Of a DNA stretch of 5,866 nucleotides, positions 1 through 5,270 are shown piece after piece. The stretch is from Anaerocolumna sp. (GTDB taxonomy: Bacteria > Bacillota > Clostridia > Lachnospirales > Lachnospiraceae): assembly GCA_029256035.1 (NCBI GenBank), contig JAQSYR010000085.1, positions 1-5,866 of the forward strand. Reading direction: 5' to 3'. Numbering within the stretch: the first letter of the stretch is position 1; each line of letters opens with the position of its first letter. The notes beneath the pieces are model-generated. The model made no database searches and had not been told where the DNA came from. It was given only the letters and a program-made list of their open reading frames with translations. A program made the position numbers and the translations under genes.

Positions 1-1
1 T

Positions 2-1675
2 GAACTTGAAAAAATAAGTCAGTTTGCAATCTTATGTACCCGAGTTATAAAATACCTTAATAAAAGCAATGATAGGAACCTAAAGATATCAGAATATGGT
101 AAAGGCATGACTGGTCTTGAAATTCTGAAGGAAGAAATAGAACGTTGTATAAGAAATGGAAGAATTGACGATTATGCATCCAAAGAACTAAGGGAAGTTC
201 GAAAGAAAATTGAAAGTACCGCAACCAATATCCGAACAAAACTTGAAAGTATACTTAGAAGTAAAAAAGAGTATTTTTCAGAAAGTTTTGTCTCAAATCG
301 CAATGGACATTATACGTTACCAGTGAAAAAAGAATATAAGCTTCAGGTGAGTGGAAGTGTAATTGATACCTCTTCGTCAGGAGCAACGTATTTTATAGAA
401 CCAACGGTGGTGGCAAAATTAAAGGAACAATTAAATGAATATGAAATTGTAGAAAGCAATGAAGAAAGAAAAATATTATATCAATTATCAACTAATATAA
501 GTGAATTTAAGAGCGAGATTCTATTAAATTTAGAATATATTGAGGAATTGGATTATATCTTTGCTAAAGCAAAATTAAGCTTAGAAATGAATAGTAGGGA
601 ACCAAATATTAATACAAATGGATATATTCGACTTGTTAATGGTAGACATCCACTTCTTAATATGAAACAGTGTGTACCATTGACCATGGAATTTGGCAAA
701 GAAATAAAAGGTATCGTAATTACTGGACCTAATACAGGAGGGAAAACGGTTGCACTAAAAACTGTTGGTTTATGTACGGTAATGGCTCAATGCGGACTTC
801 ATATTCCTAGTGAAGAGGCCGACATCAGTATGACATCCCAGATTCTGTGCGATATTGGTGATGGACAAAGTATAACAGAAAATCTCTCAACATTTTCTGC
901 GCATATTAAAAATATAATAGAGATAATTAAACTGGTAGATAAAGATGCTTTAGTCTTAATGGATGAATTGGGGTCTGGTACAGATCCAACGGAAGGAATG
1001 GGCATTGCCATTGCAATACTGGAAGAGTTAAAGAAAAGCCAGTGTAATTTTATAGCAACCACTCATTACCCGGAAGTTAAAGAATTTGCAGAACAAACGG
1101 ACAGCATAATTAATGCGAGAATGGCATTTGACAAAGAAAGCCTGAAACCTTTATATGTTTTGGAAATGGGGGAAGCTGGAGAAAGTTGTGCTTTATATAT
1201 TGCAAAACAATTAGGAATGCCTACATCCATGCTAAAACGCGCATATGAAGCTACCTATCAAAAAAGTATTTTGAAAAATAATACAAATGCTTCTACTATT
1301 TTTGAAGAGGTATTAAATTATACCGACACAAAGAATAATCAGAAAATCATACGAGTGGAAGCACCGAAACAGAATAATCAGAGGGCTGAAAAGTTTCAAA
1401 TTGGTGACAGTGTGATGGTATATCCTCAAAAGAAACTTGGAATTGTCTTTCAGATGGCAGATGAAAAAGGTGAAGTGGGAGTACAGATTCAGAAAACAAA
1501 AACCTATGTTAATCATAAAAGATTGCAACTAAAAGCCTCTGCAAAAGATCTATATCCGCAAGATTATGATTTTTCAATTATTTTTGATTCCGTAGAGAAT
1601 CGAAAAGCAAGGAAAATTATGAATAAAAAACATGTACCAGGGTTAGTTATAAAACACGATAAAAATGATAAATAA
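2..1675 (+). CDS. MutS2-like DNA-binding ATPase without Smr domain, 5'-truncated by window edge
   Basis: The reading frame is open from base 2 to the TAA at 1673-1675 (557 visible residues) with no stop before the internal ATG at 107, so the gene begins upstream of the window and that ATG is probably not the start. Visible in order: a MutS core/clamp-like helical region with the MutS2-style segment SSGATYFIEP (about 350-410), Walker A GPNTGGKT (725-748), the ENLSTFSAH signature (about 880-905), Walker B LVLMDELGSGTDPTEG (about 950-1000), and the ATTHYPEVK switch (about 1055-1081). A small beta-rich stretch GDSVMVYPQKKLGIV follows (about 1403-1447). The C-terminus (ENRKARKIMNKKHVPGL) shows none of the LDLRG or HGKG motifs of the Smr nuclease domain found in full-length MutS2. 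MutS2 family members bind branched DNA or stalled, collided ribosomes; the role of this Smr-less form cannot be told from sequence. About 70-110 N-terminal residues are probably missing, judging by where Walker A sits in MutS2. Confidence 0.9.
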   Translation, partial: ELEKISQFAILCTRVIKYLNKSNDRNLKISEYGKGMTGLEILKEEIERCIRNGRIDDYASKELREVRKKIESTATNIRTKLESILRSKKEYFSESFVSNRNGHYTLPVKKEYKLQVSGSVIDTSSSGATYFIEPTVVAKLKEQLNEYEIVESNEERKILYQLSTNISEFKSEILLNLEYIEELDYIFAKAKLSLEMNSREPNINTNGYIRLVNGRHPLLNMKQCVPLTMEFGKEIKGIVITGPNTGGKTVALKTVGLCTVMAQCGLHIPSEEADISMTSQILCDIGDGQSITENLSTFSAHIKNIIEIIKLVDKDALVLMDELGSGTDPTEGMGIAIAILEELKKSQCNFIATTHYPEVKEFAEQTDSIINARMAFDKESLKPLYVLEMGEAGESCALYIAKQLGMPTSMLKRAYEATYQKSILKNNTNASTIFEEVLNYTDTKNNQKIIRVEAPKQNNQRAEKFQIGDSVMVYPQKKLGIVFQMADEKGEVGVQIQKTKTYVNHKRLQLKASAKDLYPQDYDFSIIFDSVENRKARKIMNKKHVPGLVIKHDKNDK

Positions 1676-1695
1676 TAATTAAAAAGATTTAATTT

Positions 1696-1723
1696 AAAGT
1701 GGCGGCTTCTGGCTGCCATTTTT
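1696..1723 (+). terminator. Intrinsic terminator after the MutS2-like gene
   Basis: The arms 1696-1706 and 1712-1722 pair over 11 positions (GTGGCGGC against GCTGCCAT at the core, two G-U pairs) around a 5-nt loop. The T run 1719-1723 follows, partly inside the stem. The hairpin begins 20 nt after the stop codon, so it ends the MutS2-like transcript and separates it from the regulator. A 12-nt near-repeat (TTTTTCTTATGG/A, 1719-1742) doubles the T run just downstream. Confidence 0.85.
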
Positions 1724-1787
1724 CTTATGGTTTTTCTTATGAATATATGATAAAATAATAATGTTAATTAGAGTGAAAATAATAAAT

Positions 1788-1815
1788 TTGTACAATTAAG
1801 TAATAGAAATAGAAT
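1788..1815 (+). promoter_or_regulatory. Possible sigma-A promoter for the double-HTH regulator
   Basis: A -35-like TTGTAC (1788-1793) and a -10-like TAGAAT (1810-1815) lie 16 nt apart. The -10 matches 5 of 6 consensus bases and the -35 only 4 of 6. The -10 runs into the first base of the 14-bp repeat array, so a transcript starting here would carry the whole array in an approximately 155-nt 5' UTR. In DNA this AT-rich, such matches are common. A second -10-like TAAAAT (1922-1927) just after the repeats has no good -35. Confidence 0.3.
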
Positions 1816-1921
1816 TCAATTTTCGAGATTCAATTTTCAAGATTCAATTTTCAAGATTCAATTATCAAGATTCATTCAATTATCAAGATTCATTTTTTAT
1901 AAATTTTTTTCAAGATTCATG
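1814..1921. repeat. 14-bp tandem repeat array (ATTCAATTWTCRAG) with an 18-bp duplicated unit
   Basis: Four head-to-tail 14-bp units occupy 1814-1827 (ATTCAATTTTCGAG), 1828-1841 and 1842-1855 (both ATTCAATTTTCAAG), and 1856-1869 (ATTCAATTATCAAG). ATTC (1870-1873) and a further ATTCAATTATCAAG unit (1874-1887) follow, so the 18-bp block ATTCAATTATCAAGATTC is perfectly repeated at 1856-1873 and 1874-1891. A degenerate, T-expanded 27-nt unit (1888-1914) ends in TTTCAAG and is followed by a final ATTCAT. The array fills most of the regulator's leader, ending about 55 nt before its start codon. The repeats are directly adjacent with no unique spacers and contain stop codons, so they are neither CRISPR nor coding. 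Their function is unknown; repeat-number variation or a multi-copy binding site are possibilities. Confidence 0.85.
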
Positions 1922-1975
1922 TAAAATAATAGGATACTCATACAAAAGGGATTATTATACAAAGGAGCATACAAA

Positions 1976-3817
1976 ATGAGACAGAATGATATAGGGAAAA
2001 TAATATTTACGCTTCGTAAACATTATAATATTTCACAAGAAATGTTAAGCAGCGGGCTTTGTTCAGATGCTACACTTTCCAGAATAGAATTAGGTGAGAG
2101 AATCCCTGATAAATTTTTATTAGATGCTCTTTTGCAAAGACTTGGTAAGTCACCAGATAAATTGGAAACAATTCTTTCTGAACGAGATTATTATTTATAT
2201 GTAAAACGACAGGCAATTGAGAAGGCAATATTTGAACATGACTTTTCTTTAGCTGAATCAGAATTAAAGACTTATGAAGAACAAAAAGAATGTGAAGAAA
2301 AACTACATCAGCAGTATGTGTATAAAATTAAGTCAATATTAATAGAAGAACTAGACAGTGATACCAATGAGAGTATTCAGTGCTTATTGAATGCAATCAG
2401 GTTAACCCTTCCGGAATTTCATACAGACACCATTTTTCAATACTTGCTTAGTATTGAAGAAATCTATCTCTTATTAATGCTAGCTCAGGCATATTCCAAA
2501 ATTGAACTAAATCAAGAAGCTTTTCACATATTACATAACCTTATTAATTATTTAGATGATAAGTATTCGGATGAAGAGGAAAAAGTTAAAGTTTATCCTA
2601 AGGCAGTATACCTTTTATCCAAATTACTCTTGATTCAGGATAAGTATCAGGAATTAGTTGAGTTATGTTTAAAAACTATAGATTTGATTGTATCTAATGG
2701 TGTTATTAACTGCCTTTTAGAGTTGCTGCAATTATGTATTATTGGACTAAGACATCAGGATAACCAGGAACTTTTAACCCTAACGACTCATCAATTTGAT
2801 AGTTTGTTAGAATTATATAAAGAGTATGATTTCCCTCTGGAAAACAATTACACAACAATATTCCTTGAGAATACCCAAAATGAATTATACCTTGTAAATG
2901 AGTTTATTAAGAATAGCCGTGTTGCAAGCGGATTATCTCAGGAAATGTTAAGCATTGAAATCTGTTCTCCAGAGACTTTATCCAGAATAGAATCTGGGAA
3001 AAGAGCACCTAGTATAAAGAATTTTGAATCACTTACTAAGCGTATGGGGATTAATAAGGATTTGTATAATAGCTTTTTATCTGCTGATCTTTTTGAAGTT
3101 TTGGAAAAGAAAAGAGAGTATAATAAAAATGTATCTCTTCATAAATATAATGAAGCGAGAATTATTTTTGAAGAATTGAAACGGGAATTAGATACAACAA
3201 TACCTGAGAACCAACAATTTATACTTCAAAATCAAACTCTTTTAGACTACAGAATGAAGAAAATTAATGCACAGGAAGCTTTAATTGGTTATGAAAGTGC
3301 ATTGCGTTGTACTATGAAAAATTATGGAATTGCATCTATAAAGAATAGTTTTATATCCAGAGAAACAGTTTTACTTCTTAATCAAGTTGCAATTATTTAT
3401 TATGAATCTGGATATAAAGAAAAAGGAATTCAGTTACTTCAAGAAGTGTTAGATAATTACTATAATAGTAAGGTGGATGAGAAATATCACTCGGTTGGTA
3501 GTCTATTAACCATGTCAAATTTATCATTATTATTAGAGGAAAGTGGAATGCCTAAGGAAGGGATCATTATTTGTGATAGGGCTATAAAATTATCTTTAAG
3601 TTGTGGTAGAGGCAATATGTTAGCAGCATTTTTAATTGATAAAGCTTGTTGTCTTGAAAAGATAGATGCCATTAATAAAAAGGACAAAAATATAAAAGCC
3701 CGTATAAAATATCTTAAACAGGCTTTTTATATTAGTGGCTTAATGAAAGATGTACAACTTAGTGATTCTACAAAAATGTATTATTCGGAGAACTATAACA
3801 AAAATGAAATTTGGTAA
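1976..3817 (+). CDS. Double-HTH (XRE) transcriptional regulator with TPR-like helical regions, candidate RRNPP-type peptide receptor
   Basis: The 613-residue protein starts at ATG 1976, eight nt after a strong AAAGGAG (1961-1967). Residues 5-62 form a Cro/C1-type helix-turn-helix (SQEMLS...TLSRIELGERIP). A long helical region follows (about 70-300), with paired-helix segments such as LLMLAQAYSKIELNQEAFHI that look like TPR units. A second HTH lies at about 306-365 (SQEMLS...TLSRIESGKRAP), followed by another helical region to the C-terminus (VAIIYYESGYKEKGIQLL, SLLLEESGMPKEGIIICDRA). The two HTH cores (residues 18-61 and 319-362) are identical at about 21 of 44 positions, so the gene appears to be an internal duplication. 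HTH plus TPR is the architecture of cytoplasmic RRNPP receptors (PlcR, PrgX, Rgg), usually about 280-420 residues with one HTH. There is no signal peptide or membrane segment. The gene ends directly against a convergent mini-gene for an exported-type peptide, which may be its ligand (inference). Its DNA targets are unknown. Confidence 0.88.
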   Translation: MRQNDIGKIIFTLRKHYNISQEMLSSGLCSDATLSRIELGERIPDKFLLDALLQRLGKSPDKLETILSERDYYLYVKRQAIEKAIFEHDFSLAESELKTYEEQKECEEKLHQQYVYKIKSILIEELDSDTNESIQCLLNAIRLTLPEFHTDTIFQYLLSIEEIYLLLMLAQAYSKIELNQEAFHILHNLINYLDDKYSDEEEKVKVYPKAVYLLSKLLLIQDKYQELVELCLKTIDLIVSNGVINCLLELLQLCIIGLRHQDNQELLTLTTHQFDSLLELYKEYDFPLENNYTTIFLENTQNELYLVNEFIKNSRVASGLSQEMLSIEICSPETLSRIESGKRAPSIKNFESLTKRMGINKDLYNSFLSADLFEVLEKKREYNKNVSLHKYNEARIIFEELKRELDTTIPENQQFILQNQTLLDYRMKKINAQEALIGYESALRCTMKNYGIASIKNSFISRETVLLLNQVAIIYYESGYKEKGIQLLQEVLDNYYNSKVDEKYHSVGSLLTMSNLSLLLEESGMPKEGIIICDRAIKLSLSCGRGNMLAAFLIDKACCLEKIDAINKKDKNIKARIKYLKQAFYISGLMKDVQLSDSTKMYYSENYNKNEIW

Positions 3818-4015
3818 TTAATAATTTTGCTCAATAGGACTACGAAATGAATTAGTGCTTATTAATGTAGGTCCTGCGAGTAATGAAACATTTGTCATAA
3901 AAACCATTGCTAACATCATGAATGCGATTACTTTTTTGATTTTAATTGCTTTTTTAAACATATTAAATACTCCTCTCATTTGGTAAATAATTTAAAAAAT
4001 ATTTGGTTAATAATC
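3809..4015. repeat. Three dispersed copies of an ATTTGGTwAATAAT-like repeat flanking the peptide gene
   Basis: Related direct copies lie at 3809-3825 (ATTTGGTAATTAATAAT), 3978-3992 (ATTTGGTAAATAATT) and 4001-4015 (ATTTGGTTAATAATC). The first spans the abutting stop codons of the regulator and the peptide gene. The other two lie in the peptide gene's presumed 5' leader, just upstream of its RBS. They bracket the peptide gene and could be protein-binding sites, or chance in AT-rich DNA. Confidence 0.5.
3818..3961 (-). CDS. Small secreted-type peptide (47 aa), candidate signalling pheromone precursor
   Basis: On the minus strand an ATG at 3961-3959 opens 47 codons ending in TAA (complement of 3818-3820). 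A strong AGAGGAG (complement of 3970-3976) sits 8 nt upstream, which strongly supports translation. The peptide begins MFKKAIKIKK, a basic n-region, followed by a hydrophobic core VIAFMMLAMVFMTNVSLLA (residues 11-29). This is a classic Sec-type signal, with possible cleavage after Ala29 (Leu at -3). The remaining tail is GPTLISTNSFRSPIEQNY (18 residues), without cysteines. Precursors of PapR, NprX and Phr type have this size and build. The stop codon abuts the stop of the double-HTH regulator with no intervening base. No intrinsic terminator is visible just beyond, so its mRNA probably runs antisense into the regulator's 3' end. Not recognised as a named family. A type I toxin or an unrelated small membrane peptide are alternatives. 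Confidence 0.72.
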   Translation of the reverse strand: MFKKAIKIKKVIAFMMLAMVFMTNVSLLAGPTLISTNSFRSPIEQNY

Positions 4016-4035
4016 TTTATCAGATTATCATTATA
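4010..4035 (-). promoter_or_regulatory. Presumed promoter and dyad operator of the peptide gene
   Basis: Read on the minus strand, a perfect -10 TATAAT occupies 4035-4030, about 69 nt upstream of the peptide start codon. No good -35 is seen 16-18 nt further upstream, where the GATTTT-like edge of the long hairpin lies. Immediately downstream, at the expected transcription start, is a dyad with perfect 7-bp arms, ATAATCT (4010-4016) and AGATTAT (4022-4028), around TTATC. An HTH regulator bound there would overlap the start site. That the neighbouring double-HTH protein is the binder is inference. Confidence 0.45.
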
Positions 4036-4051
4036 ATACATTATTCCTTAT

Positions 4052-4111
4052 AAAAATCCCATGACGTTTTCGGAGAATTTTAAAAATCTCTAAAAACGTC
4101 ATGGGATTTTT
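4052..4111. terminator. Long 60-nt inverted repeat, probable bidirectional terminator
   Basis: The arms AAAAATCCCATGACGTTTT (4052-4070) and its exact complement (4093-4111) form 19 uninterrupted base pairs. After one mismatch the stem continues with GGAGA against TCTCT (4072-4076 with 4087-4091), leaving a small AT-rich loop. A T run ends the hairpin on either strand. No gene ends close by on the plus strand: the regulator's stop lies 234 nt upstream, beyond the whole peptide gene. If this is the regulator's terminator, the regulator mRNA carries a full antisense copy of the peptide gene. The stem is longer than most intrinsic terminators, so a structured small RNA or an operator are other possibilities. 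Confidence 0.65.
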
Positions 4112-4204
4112 GTTATATTCGTTATAAAATTGTTGTGAAATAGTTTTATTTACAGGACACTTAGTATTTGCTTGATTTTAAGCAATATCAAATACATTGA
4201 GCAT

Positions 4205-4216
4205 AGGAGGGAGGAG
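4205..4216 (+). promoter_or_regulatory. Double ribosome binding site that fixes the EAL gene start
   Basis: AGGAGG (4205-4210) and GAGGAG (4211-4216) lie back to back just before ATG 4220. The first has an optimal 9-nt spacing to that ATG. This favours ATG 4220 over the in-frame TTG at 4172, which has no Shine-Dalgarno sequence and would add 16 residues unlike the EAL family. No convincing promoter was found between the hairpin at 4111 and this site; -10-like TATATT (4114-4119) and TATAAA (4123-4128) lack -35 partners. Confidence 0.75.
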
Positions 4217-4219
4217 TAT

Positions 4220-5041
4220 ATGGAGAATAAGTATTATAAACATTTTGATATCAGGAATGAATTAAGTAAGGTAATAGAAAACGATGAATTATTTTTATGC
4301 TATCAGCCTCTAATAAATACAAAAACAAATAAAATGGTTGGAATGGAGGCACTTGTACGATGGAGACATCCAGAAAAAGGGATTATCAGCCCTATGGATT
4401 TTATTCCCATTGCTGAGGAAACAAAACATATAATTGCAATTGGAGAATGGGTACTGCGTAATGCTTGTATGCAGATGAAGACATGGTTAGATATGGGATA
4501 CAAAAAGTATGGTATTTCAGTTAACATATCGGTTGTTCAATTAAAACAGCAAAACTTTTCTGAGGTAGTAACGGGTATATTAAATGAAACAGGTTTATTG
4601 CCAGAATTTCTTGTACTTGAAATTACTGAAACTGTTTGTATGGAATCCAGCAACATGATCACTCGAAATTTAATGAGATTAAAAAATAAAGGAATCAAGA
4701 TATCCATTGATGATTTTGGGACAGGCTATAACACACTAAATTATCTTCAGACCATTGAGATTAATCATTTGAAAATTGACAAAACTTTTATTAGTAACTT
4801 TGAAACTAATGTAAATCAGGCAGTCATCGAAATGATAATTAAATTAGGACATAGAATTAATGCTAAAATAATTGCAGAAGGTGTGGAAACCAAAGAACAA
4901 TATGATTACCTTAAACAGATGGAATGCGATACAATTCAGGGCTATTTCTTTAGTGAACCATTATTAGCAGAAGAAATGGTAGATTTTTTTGATAAAGATG
5001 AAAAAGTAATTAAATATCCAAAAAGGTTTATGATTTTATAA
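4220..5041 (+). CDS. Stand-alone EAL-domain cyclic-di-GMP phosphodiesterase
   Basis: The 273-residue protein is essentially one EAL domain. EAL enzymes open cyclic di-GMP to linear pGpG in the cytoplasm, lowering the second messenger and usually favouring motility over attachment. The catalytic set appears complete: the EAL motif in GMEALVRW (Glu43), Asn102 in VNISVVQL, Glu134 in LVLEITE, Asp164-Asp165 in DDFGTGY, Lys185 in LKIDK, Glu220 in AEGVET and Gln240 in IQGYFFSEPL. An active phosphodiesterase is therefore expected. No GGDEF, PAS, receiver or membrane segment precedes the domain; only about 15 residues lie before it, so the sensory input must come from expression control or a partner. 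The gene stands alone, with the long hairpin upstream and a terminator-like hairpin downstream. A link to the adjacent regulator and peptide system is possible but rests only on proximity. Confidence 0.93.
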   Translation: MENKYYKHFDIRNELSKVIENDELFLCYQPLINTKTNKMVGMEALVRWRHPEKGIISPMDFIPIAEETKHIIAIGEWVLRNACMQMKTWLDMGYKKYGISVNISVVQLKQQNFSEVVTGILNETGLLPEFLVLEITETVCMESSNMITRNLMRLKNKGIKISIDDFGTGYNTLNYLQTIEINHLKIDKTFISNFETNVNQAVIEMIIKLGHRINAKIIAEGVETKEQYDYLKQMECDTIQGYFFSEPLLAEEMVDFFDKDEKVIKYPKRFMIL

Positions 5042-5053
5042 ATTTATACAACC

Positions 5054-5106
5054 AGGGGGCTGTTGCATAATTAAATTAATAGTTATGCATCTGCTCTCTT
5101 TCTGTT
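5054..5106 (+). terminator. Terminator-like hairpin after the EAL gene
   Basis: A long stem begins 13 nt after the stop codon. Its upper part TGCATAA/TTATGCA (5064-5070 with 5083-5089) is perfect around a 12-nt AT loop. The lower part AGGGGGCTGT (5054-5063) pairs with TCTGCTCTCT (5090-5099), with two T-T mismatches and two G-U pairs. A pyrimidine-rich TTCTGTTTT tail follows (5099-5107). The shape fits an intrinsic terminator, though the T run is broken by CTG. Confidence 0.6.
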
Positions 5107-5260
5107 TTAAGTTTAAAGATGGTTAGAATGAAATCTTCAATATTTATATTTTTAGTTATCTCTTATATCTTTATATCTGGTAGGAAAAAGATAAGATTAT
5201 GTAATGGTTACTTTTAAATTCTCATATATTGATAAAAATAAGTAAGAGTAACACAGAATT
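5107..5260. other. AT-rich intergenic stretch with no supported gene
   Basis: Between the post-EAL hairpin and the DUF6512-type gene there is no ORF with a ribosome binding site and no convincing promoter pair. TATATT at 5225-5230 is a possible -10 without a matching -35. A 32-codon hydrophobic reading frame at 5119-5217 has no Shine-Dalgarno sequence and is not called. Confidence 0.5.
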
Positions 5261-5270
5261 GAGGTACATT

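Noticed and set aside
799..1062. 87-codon minus-strand reading frame opposite the MutS2-like gene
   Set aside because: It lies wholly antisense to the conserved ATPase motifs and has no independent support; a shadow frame.
1814..1891. CRISPR array
   Set aside because: Units are 14-18 bp and directly adjacent, with no unique spacers and no cas genes nearby.
3836..3875. Stem AGGACTAC/GTAGGTCCT as terminator of the regulator
   Set aside because: Short arms with a bulge, a 23-nt loop and no T run; it lies inside the peptide coding region.
3818..3961. Type I toxin interpretation of the 47-aa peptide
   Set aside because: Not excluded, but the long polar 18-residue tail, the cleavable-looking signal and the adjacent HTH-TPR-like receptor fit an exported precursor better than a membrane toxin.
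4155..4170. Sigma-54 promoter (GG...GC) ahead of the EAL gene
   Set aside because: The GG-to-GC distance is 13 nt rather than the required 10, and the flanking consensus is poor.
4172..4219. Upstream TTG start extending the EAL protein by 16 residues
   Set aside because: No ribosome binding site at the TTG; the double AGGAGG/GAGGAG site lies inside this extension and serves ATG 4220.
5055..5066. IS6-like terminal repeat (GGGGGCTGTTGC)
   Set aside because: The sequence is the lower arm of a terminator-like hairpin, with no transposase or matching distant inverted repeat in the window.
5119..5217. 32-codon hydrophobic reading frame (MVRMKSSIFIFLVISYIF...) on the plus strand
   Set aside because: No Shine-Dalgarno sequence precedes either ATG, it directly follows a terminator-like hairpin, and hydrophobic short frames are common in TTT/ATA-rich DNA.
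5229..5270. Upstream TTG start extending the DUF6512-type protein by 14 residues
   Set aside because: No ribosome binding site, and the added residues are polar and precede a typical membrane-protein N-terminus at ATG 5271.
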